Shown here piece by piece: positions 47,437 through 59,683 of a stretch of DNA of 64,000 nucleotides. The notes beneath the pieces were generated by a model. That model made no database searches and was not told the DNA's origin. It saw only the letters and a program-made list of their open reading frames with translations. The position numbers and the translations under genes are program-made. Every line of letters starts with the position of its first letter. Position 1 is the first letter of the stretch. This stretch comes from Pochonia chlamydosporia 170 (Eukaryota > Ascomycota > Sordariomycetes > Hypocreales > Clavicipitaceae). The stretch is from NCBI RefSeq assembly GCF_001653235.2, contig NC_035793.1, positions 1,302,001 through 1,366,000 on the forward strand, read 5' to 3'.

Positions 47437-49618
47437 ACATTCGGTGTATTTCGAGACAAGTCATGGGCAGGCGTTACGGATACCCCGGGCAAGGAGCGGC
47501 AATATTGCAATTCGTATTTCAATTTCGGGATCTCGGGACCAAATTTTCAATGTATTGTGGAATACAATGGTTGCAGCAATCAACACCTGAAGGAAGCATG
47601 AGGCAAGCCAAGGCGCCTAAGCCGAGTAACTCGGGTAGCTGTTTAAGGCTCATTGCAGCACCCTCATATTTGGATGGCATATGTGCAACCATGGGCTGGT
47701 TTTGGACCAACAGTCTAGGCTTGCTATTGCGTGGTGTCCCGCCTTGGCTACAGCATTGCGATTCTTCTGCGCGCCTGACAGGAACGAGCCTTTGAGACTG
47801 TGCGACAAGGCTCTCGTGGTTTGCAGGCATCTCCATCCAAGTCCTACAGACCACAGAAAAGAATTTGCCTGTGTCGCCAGATGACGTGCCAATCCATACG
47901 GAATTTCTATGTTCGGATGGCGCCGAACCGACACAGGTGATGAAATCTTTTCCATGAGAGCTTACTAGGTAGTCAAAAGTCAACAAGCTGCAACATAATT
48001 GAGCCAATCTGCAAGGCAATTCCGCCTACAAGCATCCCCTTTCATCAGCTGTGTAATTGTCCCTGCGTGATTGAGATTACACTGATTCTCTATTTAGCAA
48101 TCCGAGTACAATGTGCAATCTACAGATCCGCGGCTATTCCACCAAGCTTATGCCTCAACGTTACCGTGTAACAGTCGCCGCATGGAGGCAGCACATGCGA
48201 CGGCAAAACGTGGCTGTCAACATGTCAAAAATACCTCAAGGTAGCCCTATTTAGGAGAATTCCATGCCTCATTCAACGGTTTGTTTTCCTGTGAAAGTCC
48301 GAATACAGTCAGATATGTCACCCGGTGAGACATGCAGAACGTCAATCTCTTTACTCCGTGACATATTCGTATCCTCAATCGACCAATGAGCTTGCGCAGA
48401 ATTATTCTAGAACCAGTTATTTTTGTCCTTGAATCTCCATCTTAGAGTTACTCACGGCGATATACTACACTGGCAACGGAGTGTCCGAATGGTCAATATT
48501 ACAAGGGAAGCCACCAAATTACCGTGCGCTCAATACTAGGTCTTCTTGCACGAGTGAAATTCTCGCATCGTGATCATCGATTTGATGGTTTCCTCGAGGA
48601 TACGTTAGGAAATCGCCGTGGCTTCCACAACGCTACGAGGTGTCATCCCGTCTTCGCCGTGTGGCTCTTGTGTTACCTTATGCTTGAACAATGAAAGGAC
48701 CTGATTGGTAATGTTTCACTTTTTCCCGTGGTCAGTCAGCTGGAGATTCCACGTGCGTGTCATGGTAAAAAGTTTGCTGTTTGTGGGCTATTCTCCTTTG
48801 CAACGGTCGATTCACGATGTTTGGTGCGGCGCTGGTGAGGTCCGCGGCTGGGCACAACGGTTCGTTCCCGGCGACTGCTGATGGAGCTGGACCGTTGGGT
48901 AAGAGTATGTGGCGGTAGTTACGGCTTAGATGGCATTGTCATCGTGAATGGTATAAATACCAAGCCTCGTCGTGAGATTGGCTTTGGACCAAGTCGCCAG
49001 CATTGCCAGAGGATCTTTGAGCTATACCATCTTGTCAATTAAAGCACGATTATTACATCTAGAACCGGTTATTTTCCGAATACAACTCACTCCGCCTTTC
49101 AACTAAGACGCTTGAGCATATCGGTAGCCACTTACACGGTTTCCGAGCCACACAATTGCAAGCCAGCAGGTCATCTCTGCGTCCTCGCTGGTTATAAACG
49201 CCATTGCCAGAGCTGCGGTGTATTATACCAATCATTCATCATCTGCAAAGTAGGTTTATGAAATCAACGCAACCCAGACCCTCGAAATATTTATGTTGTC
49301 CCAGCCTACAACCACCAGTACAACCCCTGACTCACAACTCTACAGCAACCACAGCTCCAATACCATTAAGATCACACCGAACTAACAAACTCCTCGTCAG
49401 ACGCACACTTCTAGTTTTACAACTCTGCGACTAACCCGTTCTACCCCCGAATCACGTCAGGCACATCTCGCCGAGACCTCCCACAAGAACCTCAGCATCG
49501 GTTACACAACCATCAACGCCTCAGCTCGAAATATTGCTTTTCGACAACGCCATCTTCCGTTCCCCCCCTTCCGAAGCAGAAACCACCCAAAACAAGCAGA
49601 CACACAAGGTCCTTCACA
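47437..49618. other. gene-poor interval, 2.2 kb
   Basis: No supported gene; frames such as 47519-48019 reverse do not look protein-like. No repeat array was noted. Confidence 0.4.
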
Positions 49619-50005
49619 ATGTGCATCTGCACCATCCTCCACTACCACCACGCACCACCTTGCACCCGCCCCATCATCTTCACCACCCACTACCTATACT
49701 GTCCCGACGCCATTCTCAACCAAACCACCAATGACATTCTCTCCCCCTGCAGCAACACAAACTACAAGCCCGCCCATGGGATCAACTATCAGGACCCTTG
49801 TTCCACGGGTGGCTGCCTTGTCTCTCCGCTCTGCAGTACGGGGACGTGTCGGCTCGAGGATCTGAATGGTCTGTGGGTGTGTTGTAGGTGTGGGAGAGGG
49901 GGGAATCAGTTCCGGACGTGCACGAATAGGAAGTGGACTTGTCCGGATACGTTTTGCTATCATAACATTTGCGAGGGGTGCGGGCCGGATTTGAGAAAGG
50001 TTTGA
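49619..50005 (+). CDS. small cysteine-rich protein, probable metal-binding (copy 1)
   Basis: Intronless, 128 residues, no signal peptide. It starts MCICTILHYHHAPPC and has 17 cysteines. The C-terminal half holds GLWVCCRCG and DTFCYHNICEGCG, a C-x-H-x2-C-x2-C-G pattern that looks like a zinc site. The protein at 50929-51264 has the same layout. Proteins starting MC... with CCxCG cores are scattered through ascomycete genomes and are uncharacterised as far as I know. Expression and the start codon need transcript support; this copy has more drift in its N-terminal half. Confidence 0.55.
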   Translation: MCICTILHYHHAPPCTRPIIFTTHYLYCPDAILNQTTNDILSPCSNTNYKPAHGINYQDPCSTGGCLVSPLCSTGTCRLEDLNGLWVCCRCGRGGNQFRTCTNRKWTCPDTFCYHNICEGCGPDLRKV

Positions 50006-50928
50006 GAATTTGGCATGCTGGGAGGAATGGCGGTGGGTTGTGTTGGTTTCTGATTTCGGGTGTTTTGTAAGTCGGTGTTGCTTGTACTACAGCATAAGTT
50101 GTTAATCAGCACATAGTAATAGTTGTTATGAAGTAGAGATTGCGTGTCTAAACATATCCTGAATCAAGGTCACGTTTCACCAATTCACGTCTGCAAGCAC
50201 AAAAGGGATGTATTAATCATCATCACTTGGTAGTGTTTGATGCCAGATTACCATTCGGTTGGGATATCGCAACTGTCAACCCACTGCCAGGCGCCTCGTC
50301 GGCTACAGTAGCCCAAGTTCCGGGCCATGGCCATCCGCCTTTTTGTTTGTCATGATCCTAATCATCTTTAGCTTAACTCCGATACACAAGTTATCGGAAA
50401 TAACTCAACATACACCATATTCTCTCTCCTTTATACATGTTGGGTTACGAACTGCCACGTTTTGTTACCAATGATATACACTGACAGCCGATATTCAACA
50501 TAATGAGTAGCATTTGAGTTCTCGGCCGAATATGAATAACCGTGGCAGTCATCTGTGTCTTTTTCCCACTCAATGATCATAATCTTGGTTTATACTGAAT
50601 ACTTTCTGTGGTTGTTGGCATCATAAGACACAAGCCACCAACCAGTGATGTGGTGACAAAATGTGAATCCCCCCGCCTGATATGATTGCAAAGATCTGGT
50701 GTCTAGTGTAACTCTTTAACTTGAGAACATCTTGAATCACTTTATCTCTGATTGAATATGCTACGCATCGTCTTGGAAATACTTAAAATGGTCGTTCTCC
50801 CAACACCCAAGTTTCCTCTATTACATACACCTACCAACGTATCTCGCAGTTCAAAAAGTGGCGATTCTTTATTTTCAACCCCAACGCTCTTTTCCTCTAC
50901 TCTAAGTCTGTACCTCGCCTTCGCAAAC
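50006..50928. other. intergenic between the paired cysteine-rich genes
   Basis: No supported gene. The frame of the second cysteine-rich protein is open upstream to 50752, but that extension is not conserved with copy 1. Confidence 0.4.
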
Positions 50929-51264
50929 ATGTGTACGGAAACCAACTATATCCTCAGATGCGAGCATGTCGCTACGGGAGTTGACATGTGTCCAGAAAAT
51001 ACCCGGGGAGTGGCAAGTCTATGCAAGAACTACAAGCTAGAAGAATTGAGGTATCCATTTACTCTGGGTAAAAATCCACCTGCCTGCCCGAAAAGCCCGG
51101 CTTGTCCGTTCGAAGTTCGAGGCGGCTATTGGAACTGTTGCTGGTGTGGGAAGATATGGAACACAACAGGCCGCTGCGGATGTCGAATGGTGGCCCACGA
51201 CCACGAGTATTTTTGCGAACACATATGCTGTGACAATTGTGGGAAGGGTAGCCATCTCCTTTGA
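50929..51264 (+). CDS. small cysteine-rich protein, probable metal-binding (copy 2)
   Basis: Intronless, 111 residues from ATG 50929. It begins MCTETNYILRCEH, the MC...CxH start seen in many short fungal proteins, and contains GGYWNCCWCGK and EYFCEHICCDNCG. The last block has the same C-x-H-x2-C-x2-C-G spacing as copy 1 (FCYHNICEGCG), and the preceding W-x-CC-x-CG block is also shared. No signal peptide or membrane segment is present, so it is intracellular, and a zinc-binding fold is likely. An upstream in-frame ATG at 50752 would add 59 residues of unlike composition and is not preferred. Confidence 0.6.
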   Translation: MCTETNYILRCEHVATGVDMCPENTRGVASLCKNYKLEELRYPFTLGKNPPACPKSPACPFEVRGGYWNCCWCGKIWNTTGRCGCRMVAHDHEYFCEHICCDNCGKGSHLL

Positions 51265-52479
51265 GTGGCAACATATACGGTAGAAGCAATGGGAAGCGAG
51301 TGTTGTAATTGGGGAGGTTGGAATGGTGTTTAGATGGGTGCTGGATGTGGAAGTGGGTGTTCCGGATACTTGGATGGGTAGTGCTGGTTGGAAATTTGAC
51401 TCTCTAGATCGGTTTGTTAGAGACGCATCTTAGATCATAATAGTCTGCTTGCTGATTTGGAAATAGTGTTTATGGAAGTTTGAAATAGAGTCATGACCGT
51501 AAGATCAAGTCTTTCCCATCTCACCGAATTCTTTCGGTGCTTAATATATCAACCGCCATCAGAATGATGATGTTCTCTTTACACCGATGCCAGTCCCGGA
51601 TCTTGGTGCTCGTGTACCGAGGATTTGGTACTCAGGCCCGTGGCGCTCCCTAAAGCGAGTCAGAGCCGTCTTGTCATACTTGAGTGAGGTCCGATATGAG
51701 ACTCCATAGGTAGTTAGTAATTCAAATCATAAATTGCCTACATTAACATTTTATGCGTAGATTTCTCCCTTGTGTCACTACGATTAAGGAATATTAAGTG
51801 ATACCAAGCTGCAACTACTTCAGGTAAGGGGGTTGTTTGACCGTAAGATTTGTGAGGGTTTGACACCCAGGACAACCTGATTGCTACAACCAACTATGGA
51901 CAGGAGAAACAATGCCATATTCAGTGCAACATGCATGAGAGATGCATTAGCCGCGAATGATTTTGTTCAATATGCAAGGCAGACGTGGAAGGAACACTGC
52001 AGGGCATGGTGGTGATTTTGTTTGTTGGTGAAACACCAGCCTCGAGCTGTCAATGCATGAGACCGACGAGGGTTGGATTATGCGTGCTGTCTCCTTGGGA
52101 CTCGACGACTCGACGCAAGGAATGCTCTGAGTCTAAAATTGACATGCAGAGAGCCGGATTTGGCATGGCTGCAGAGATTTTATCATCTACGAGGCTTGGT
52201 TCTCTTTGCTTTTTCTTGTTTGTCCTAATACCGGTAAACATGCCGTCAGCTACCAAGCCAGGGTCCAGCAAATGCCGTGATCAGAAACGAGCGCACAGAT
52301 TGACGCGAGTCGCTCGACCCATTCGACTGCATGACGAGCAGCCAAGGCTGACGGTCGAGCCAACCATGTTCATGCGGCAAGATCTTGGATACAAAGCGGT
52401 GATGGCAAAGACGGGGGGATTCCGGTGTATTTGACAGCCCGGTTCCTCCAAAGGCGACAAGTCGGATTTGATGGCTGAC

Positions 52480-52495
52480 AATTACCTAGGTAATT
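52480..52495. repeat. perfect 16-base palindrome
   Basis: AATTACCTAGGTAATT reads the same on both strands and shares the TACCTAGGTA core with 27290-27299. Confidence 0.8.
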
Positions 52496-53354
52496 AGGTG
52501 CTTAAGTAGGTTAGGTGCTCGATTTGGACGACTCGAAACGCCAAGGCTTGAAGCTGCTGCCGGCAGTCCAGTTGCAATTTTTTGTCTTTGTGAGAGATGA
52601 GATGAGCGAAGTGTGGTCGGCAGGTAGGAATGGCTATTGCTAGCTACCGCAATGCTCGGAATGATCATTATGTTGTCTCTCCGGATTCATGGCACTCAGA
52701 GTCTCGACGTTGGAGCCAGGAGAGGACCAAGGCGACCACCACATGACATTGCAGGCAGGACAGTGCAGGCAGGATACAAGAACTTCGCACATGTCTCTAG
52801 ATTTTGAATTGGCGAGTGACTGATGCAGATCAGAAACAGCCAGCAGATTGCCACCGGGGAAGTGTACTGTATTGATGCGACTTGTTGATGGCTCCCTTTA
52901 GGATTGTGGCACCTCACTGGTGATATCTTGGTGTTGAAGACACTTGATCAACTGCGAGGGCGATTTTGGTCTCGGTCTCTTTGAAGCAGTCATATGCGAA
53001 TTGATGAGTCGAGTCGAGTCACATCAGCATCTGAATCCACACTGTTGCACAGATCTGTCTGTGTCTATCACTATTACCGCGGGCGCCGCCAATTCAATGT
53101 TCGCAAATGTCATGTGGAATGCCTCACTCACATGAGTTCACATGACGGACTGTCCTGCATTCAAGGTCCATCAAAGGTAACATTGAAGTCGGTAGTCCAA
53201 TCCTCGGTGCGTAGTCATATTTGAGCTGTCTGTAGAAATTAAGTGTTTGCACGGAGGACTCGGTATGGAAGATAATAAATGGCCAAGACATAGGCTCCTC
53301 ATGTGGAAGCGGAGGAGCTAATCCACGTGTCGAATGGAGATGGAGATGGGGGCT

Positions 53355-53407
53355 GGATGATGGCTGGATGATGGATGGATGGATGGACGGATGGATGGAT
53401 GGATGGA
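53355..53407. repeat. TGGA/GATG microsatellite
   Basis: Imperfect run of ATGG/TGGA units with a few interruptions (GGACGG). Confidence 0.9.
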
Positions 53408-53556
53408 CCAAAGTCTGCATTCCTGCTGTACATGTATGCAGCTCGGGCGGGCGGGAGGACCCTCGATGCGACCAAGCAGATTGACGTGAGGACGTGAGGA
53501 CTCGCCAGACTCTGGTGAGTCTGTGCATGCTTGCGACTGACTGCACAGAAAGGTAT

Positions 53557-53577
53557 GGAGTACGGAGTACGGAGTAC
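53557..53577. repeat. three tandem GGAGTAC units
   Basis: Seven-base unit repeated three times exactly; the TACGGAGTA word it creates occurs singly at many other places in the window. Confidence 0.9.
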
Positions 53578-53747
53578 ATGGACAGTAATAAGTTGCCTGG
53601 TGCGACTGTTAGACATTCCGATAGCAAAGTTGAGCAGAGCTCAGCTGCACAAACCTCCCCATTTGACGTCCCAAGTCTGTAACCAACAGCATGTGCCTGA
53701 ATTTGCAAAAGCTAAAAACAGTTGAGTCGTCTTCTGCAGTTGGTCTT

Positions 53748-55372
53748 GTCTGGTCTGGTTGGTCCAACGGCGCCCAGTAAACTCAATCATGTCCATGTCT
53801 GGTCTAAAACGGACACGGGGCTTCATCAAATGTTCATGTCGGGGAAACCGTTGGCTCCAGAATGGCCAACGGGTCTGGTTGGACCCAAATTGACTTCAAT
53901 GCTGACTCCTGGAAATGAACCGAACCGACCAGGCTCGACTTTGGCACGTTGGTACCTCACAACGTGGTCAAATCATCAAATGTGCCTTTTTGTCGACCAG
54001 CTGTCCCACTCATCCTCGGCATGAAGCCTATCATCAGTACTCACGGCCCTCCATAATCAGCTGCGGAGCGACAAGGACCCCCATGATACCCCGTTGGTCA
54101 CCAATCTTTCCTCACTCAGTCGCCCAAGTGTACAAAGTCGATTCTGGTTGACTCGGCTTTTGCTCTGATTGCTGGCTGCATGTGCCTCCACCAGTCTGCA
54201 AGCGCCCCTTGTTCACGGACTCCCCCAAACTCTTGGCAGTGTTGCCTGCATGGGGATGTTCGTTCGTCTTTTCGATGTTGGGCCATGGATTCCTGTCTGG
54301 TGTGCCATATTAACCAGTGTTAGGCATCGGCAAGCAAGAGCTGACCTGAAGTGACCTCCTTTTTCCTTTTCCGTCTGGTTTGTTTCAACAGATCCATTCT
54401 CCCTACTCTGCTCTACACAATACTCTGTACTTATTATTGATACTCGACATTGCTTTCCCCTTGAGCCAGCCGAAAATATAAGTTGAGCCCACCAGACACG
54501 CACACACCTGGGCAATAGTGAGCACTGGAGGGAAGGATCCATCCATCCTCCTCAGCCTAGCACCTGCCGACATCAACCCTGGTTTTGTCCTACTGGTCAA
54601 TGTTGGTCTGTCTGGTAATACGGAGGACCCAAGCTCCTATTCTACGGAGTACTTGACTTTCTATCCTTGACCACGCCAGACCAGACCAGACTTGTCATTG
54701 TTCACAATCACCTTTCACCCTCGCATTTGCCTTTGCACTCTCGTCTCATATCGCCCTTTTTTCTTCATCGCGCATCGAGCGCTTGCCGTCGGCACCACCT
54801 AAGCTGGCAACTCCTGTTCTGGTACTCCGTACCCCATACACTTGGCCGCCCCTAATCCCACCTCTCTCTGGTAAAGTGATCGGCCCAAGCAAGACCAGAC
54901 TTGACTTGACTTGACCCGCCCGACGCCTTTCCCCTTGGCTCCTCCCGTCTCATCCAGTCCGGAATTCATTACCAGACACCAGCCAAACCACAGCCAGCCT
55001 ATTCTCTCGCTGGGTTCTTTTGTCTCGCTTTCGCCCGAAAAGCTGTCATTCGCATTCCCAAGTGGCATTGAAACCCCAAAATCGAATCTGTCAAATCTGC
55101 ATCTGCCAGCCGCTGCATCCTCCACCCAGTGTCACAACCAGTCAGTCATTCAGCAGCATATCGCTCGATCCCAAAGCAGCCTCACCTCTCCACCTGACTC
55201 TCAGTCCTGGAAATTGCGGCGACCCATATCGAACTACGCACGAAACGTCGACGATACCACCCACCCAAGCAATTCGAGACAGTTCGACTCGAGCCTAGAA
55301 GCGAGGTCCGCGCGGTGTAAACCCCAGTCTCATCTTTTGTTGCACTGTGTCCACCGGCCAAATTCACCAGAC
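53748..55372. promoter_or_regulatory. cluster of CCAGAC / GTCTGG words
   Basis: At least 13 copies of CCAGAC or its complement fall in about 1.6 kb, including three overlapping copies at 54676-54691 and two at 53748-53758. Fewer than one copy is expected by chance. They lie upstream of, and into the leader of, the gene at 55412. The role is unknown. Confidence 0.4.
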
Positions 55373-55411
55373 CCTTTCTTGCGCCCATCTTCAATTTGGT
55401 TGACAGACAGA

Positions 55412-56263
55412 ATGCCCGCCTCGCTCGACTCGTCACGCCCCATCATGGCCCCATCGGTATGTTTGTTCTGGTTTTGATGTTTTCTTTTCTTTGCTCTTCC
55501 TGTCTAGACATTACAATGTCTTGATTTGAGTGTCTGTTTTCACTTCATCTGTCGCTGTTCTGCGTGTCTTACTCTCCCTTTCGCGTCGCCTCCGTTTCTT
55601 TTTTATTTTCCCTGAGTTGCGCCATAAACACAACTCCAAACCAGCCAGCGGGGGAAGGAATCCACGTTGCATTCTGGTTCGTGCGTGCCTTGCATTCCCG
55701 CCTCAAAAGCCCGTGCGAGCCCCGACTTTGCGAATCTTCATAAGTACTTGGTCGTCGTCATACCTGCTTATACGTCAAGTGACGCCTGTAATACATATTT
55801 TTTTTTTTTTTTTTTTTTTGGTGTTTGTCACATCACCTAGCACAATTTTGAACACTTGCGACCTACCAGTTTCGACCATCAAGACATCTAAGCGAGTTGA
55901 ACTCGGTCAAACTAACTATTCATGTCTCGACAACAGGCCAGGACCTCTGTGCGATTCAGCACCTACAGCATGGCGCCATCCTTCGCACCTACAGTTCAAA
56001 CATCCGACTCAGCCCAGGCTGAGATCCGCGATATTGCCTTCAACCTCGACCGCATGGAAAATAAAGCTCTAACTTCTCAACGGGTCATGCTCAGTGACGA
56101 GAAGACCGACAATATGAGCAAGCTGGCTTTGGGCGCCAAACTCGACCGTGCTTTGGGGCGACGTATGAGCGGGCAAGACGCCGTCATGCGCCCTCGTCGC
56201 AAAAACGTTTCCGTCAGCGTTACTATGAGTGAGAAGAAGGCACTGAGCGAGAAGATCCAGTAA
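55412..56263 (+). CDS. conserved hypothetical small fungal protein
   Basis: Best model: exon 55412-55456 (15 codons) and exon 55937-56263, in frame, 123 residues. The second exon holds IRDIAFNLDRMENKALTSQR and GAKLDRALGRRMSGQD, segments I associate with a small conserved ascomycete protein of unknown role. The C-terminus is basic and Ser-rich. No signal peptide or membrane helix is present. The intron would be 480 bases, long for this window, and holds a T22 run. An alternative start at ATG 55922 (MSRQQARTSVRF) needs no splicing and gives 113 residues. A long T/C-rich leader precedes it. Confidence 0.6.
55798..55819. repeat. homopolymer T22
   Basis: Twenty-two consecutive T inside the proposed intron of the small conserved gene. 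Confidence 0.9.
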
Positions 56264-57796
56264 ACCAGCAAGTTTCTTTGCATCGAGTGACGATAATAGA
56301 ACGATCTTATTTCATTCGCTTTCCAAAGGCAGTTGGCACGCGGACAATGGTGTTCGTTGTCCTTCAGAGCATATGTTGCTTCGATTTGGAGAGTCAACGA
56401 TTGCCAATGAAGCTTCATGTTTCCTTCAGCACCGAAAGAGACACAGCATATTGATATACATGAGCACTACGAGATGACCTACCAGCGTTTCAGCATACCC
56501 CAGTCGTCCGATTTGAACATCGACCAGCCTCGAGAAACCAAGTTGTTTTGTCAAAGTGGAAGTAGGCAAGATGTTGGCCGCACATCGGACCGGCACTACC
56601 AACTCTTTTGTCGAAGAATGGAGGGCAAGGAAACGAATTATGGGCGACTATTATTGCTACTTTCATCTTGTTCATACACGGCACCCTTTTCCATTTTCAT
56701 TTTTCTTCCCTTTTTTATTTTATGGTCCTCAAAACACTGTGGTCTATCAACCAAGTGGCATGTGTATCATGACGATTAGAGCGACGGCTTGGATGGATGT
56801 AGCATGCTTTTCAGCTTTCGTTTGCCGACTTTCTCCCTAACTTGTTTCTTTGTTTTGAGCATTTCGCTATACAGGGCTTTATGGATATCCAACAGAGGGG
56901 GTGGAATATGAGTGTAAAGAGATACAGAATAAATTTCGGCCATGATGAATACCAATCTACAATTCCATTGCGTGCTGTGTTGGCGGTGGCTACATGCGAC
57001 GATCTCCTTGATACAGCCGTCGTGGTCGTTGCCATGGGTGTGCGAATATGCAACAGAGCCATACCAGCTGGCACGTGTGCTAGTCTGGCATTCACAAGTA
57101 CCTTCCTAACCATGTTTAGTCCACTTACACCAGATTGCAACATGTAGGTCGAGGACCGGACAGAGCACTCCACGCCTCGCATTGTCTCACAATTTTTTTT
57201 TGTCCTTGCATCTGCTTGGGGTATGCCTAAAGGAAGTGCAAGTCGAGAGGACCCAAAGTTGTCTGGTCCAATTGATTGGCCCAGAGTAGTTTTGGGTTGT
57301 CGCCAGGAAGGGAAAGCAACCTGCGGGAATCGACCACAATGACAAATCTTGAACTCCTTGTTAGCACTTGTGGTTTGGTGGTGTTTGGACGATTTTACAT
57401 AAGGCAGTGGTTAAGCTTGTATTGCCAACATGCACAATATTGACGAACAAGGAACATTCCTTCCGTCTTTAAATATCATGAACCTTGGCATGTACGTCCA
57501 CTGAATGAGTAGATGGGATGGCAGAGTAGCTCATGAAAGTATGCGCCATTTATATTCCTGCATTATATGCTCTTCCCAGTTCCAAAATTCTACCGGCCGT
57601 TCATATGGTCGTTGTATATCTGTATATCCTCAGGATATTTATAGACTCTGATCATTCTCAGGGAAGGAAGTGGATTCAATGCCGTGCAGCAAGTTGGTAT
57701 CAAGGCCAAAAGCCAAATCCCAATACAATAAAAAAAACGCCAAAACAAATTTAAAATCCAACAACAATGCCCAACCCAAAATAGCAGCAACACCCC
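56264..57796. other. intergenic between convergent genes, 1.5 kb
   Basis: 3' flanks only; no supported gene. Confidence 0.4.
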
Positions 57797-58411
57797 CTAA
57801 CGAGCCTTATTCTTCGCAACCAACGCCTCAACCTCCTTCAACAATGACACCAGCTCCCCCTCCTCGCCCTCCACCTCAAGACCCTGCTTAACCCAGTCCC
57901 TCGCCTCGTCCAGCCTCCCCATCTCCATCAGACACTTCCCCCTCCTCCACCAGGCCTTGGCGTTGCCCACGCGTCTCGCCTCGACGCTGGCCTCGGCATC
58001 GACCGCTCCCTCGGGCCAGTTCTGCGTCGCCATGTGCGCCTGGGCCCTGTTCGCCAGCAGGCCAGACACTTCCTCCCTCACCAGGGCGGCGGGCTCCCAG
58101 AGAGGTCGCTGGAGGGCCATCTGGATGCCTAGCGAGTACAGGCGGACTGCTTCGGCGTATTTGCCCTTGCGGTACTCGGCGTTTCCGTTGTCGCGGAGCT
58201 TGCTGACTTGTCCGGTGCGTTTGGGGTTCACGGGGATAGGGGGCGGGGGCACGCCGTTGGAGGAGCTGTCCACGTTGAGGAGCGCGCGGTGGAGGGTGTT
58301 GAGGGCCTCGAGTTCGGCGGTGAGGGCGCGGGATTGTTTGGCGGCGCTGATGGCTTTGGATTGGGGGTCCATGTGTATGGGGAGGAGGTCGAAGTGGTCG
58401 AGGTCTGACAT
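57797..58411 (-). CDS. sec72: Sec72-like TPR protein of the ER translocon
   Basis: Intronless, 204 residues. After an N-terminal segment (about 1-65) come TPR repeats: VSKLRDNGNAEYRKGKYAEAVRLY, LLANRAQAHMATQNW and NAKAWWRRGKCLMEMGRLDEA. The arrangement and the WWRRGKCL segment match fungal Sec72, the cytosolic-face subunit of the Sec62/63 complex that docks Hsp70 for post-translational import into the ER. No membrane helix is present, as in yeast Sec72. Codon use is strongly GC-biased compared with neighbouring spacers. Confidence 0.85.
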   Translation of the reverse strand: MSDLDHFDLLPIHMDPQSKAISAAKQSRALTAELEALNTLHRALLNVDSSSNGVPPPPIPVNPKRTGQVSKLRDNGNAEYRKGKYAEAVRLYSLGIQMALQRPLWEPAALVREEVSGLLANRAQAHMATQNWPEGAVDAEASVEARRVGNAKAWWRRGKCLMEMGRLDEARDWVKQGLEVEGEEGELVSLLKEVEALVAKNKAR

Positions 58412-59683
58412 CTTGGGCGGTTGTGTTGGTTGCCTTTTGAGTAGGTGGGTGTGTGATTGAGGTTCACGACAGCTGGGGATGTTTCAGTTTTCGGTTATTG
58501 GAGTTGTGGGAGCTGAGGTGGGTGGAATTAGAAAAGTTGGTGATGGGATCTGGGGATGTTTCGCTGCAGATGCTGGCTCCAGAAGGACAAGTTACAACTT
58601 GCGGTTAGCTCTAATCTTATCAGCACATGACTGTGGGGTCGTGGTTGACACCCCACGGTGGTCCTGGTGTCAATGTGCATAGTGCAGCCTACCCTGGGGT
58701 GTGGTCAGGATTTACAAATCAAAATCACAAATGAACGTAATTTCCAGATACTGAGTGTAGTAGTGCCAATTCTAATTATACGTAACTTTAAATACGCAGA
58801 TTGAGTTAATTGAGCTCACATTGTATCCGGAAACGCTGAGTTGTTGTGAGTGTTCGTACAATTGTGACCCATTGCCACAGCCCTGATGGTGACACACAAC
58901 TAATTCCCACACTCAGTGACATCACACAATAGCCATTCGCTGGCCAAATCACCCAGCACTGCCCAAGTCACACAAGCCGAGATTATTGCAAATTCATCAA
59001 TTATCATGCAAAACATACCATTCCTTTTCTACTCCTATGGCGTAAAATGCTAGAGACCCCCTCAGCCCAGACACGAGAGAAGAGAGTCAACATAATTCCC
59101 ATCGTCTTCCATGTCCCATCAACCAAACCCCCCTTCCCGTCATTTATCATGGATCCCATCTTGGAAATATTCAAGATTGGCTTCCTTGGGTAAGAAAGCA
59201 AAAGGGGAAAAATTAAAAGCAGCGTTATTCCTCAGTCCTGCGTTGCGTCCATACCCAATGCCTCAAAATCACAAAGACCGCAAAAACTCCCCAAGGTTTT
59301 ATCCTCGCCAAAGAACGTATTACCTCACGCATCGCGTTTCTTGATTCCGGAAAGGAAAAAACGTGTTCCCGTTTGGCAACCGTGCTTTTAGGGTAGAAAG
59401 AACCTTTGGATTCTGTGCTTTATTTGTTTTGGGCATCGGTTTCTTTTTTTGTCTTCTTCTCATTCGACGAGCGATATTCCATGTAGAACATTTAGAACAA
59501 CCATCCGCCACCCTTCCCTATAGCCTGCCCGCCCTTGCCATCACTCTGCAAATCAAGTGTAATCCGTTTGTGAACCGCCGCGCCAATCTAATGAACCGCA
59601 CGAGAAAGGACAAAGACAATGCGAAGTTTTTCACCTAGACCCGTGTCGTAGCATGGTCAGAGGGTATAAAAAATATGGCTGGT
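58412..59683. other. intergenic, 1.3 kb
   Basis: Promoter of the Sec72-like gene and 3' flank of the ribosomal protein gene; no supported gene. Confidence 0.4.

Larger units (their letters stand above)
51265..55411. other. gene-poor, repeat-rich interval, 4.1 kb
   Basis: No supported gene. It contains a 16-base palindrome (52480-52495), a TGGA microsatellite (53355-53407), three GGAGTAC units (53557-53577), many CCAGAC/GTCTGG words from 53748 to 55372 and a GACTT/GACTTGACTTGACC run near 54899-54916. The right end is probably promoter and 5' leader of the gene at 55412. Confidence 0.5.

Noticed and set aside
47519..48019. 166-codon reverse open frame downstream of AP-2 mu
   Set aside because: Its composition is not protein-like and no motif is visible.
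53124..53708. 194-codon reverse open frame
   Set aside because: It runs through a TGGA microsatellite and looks like chance.
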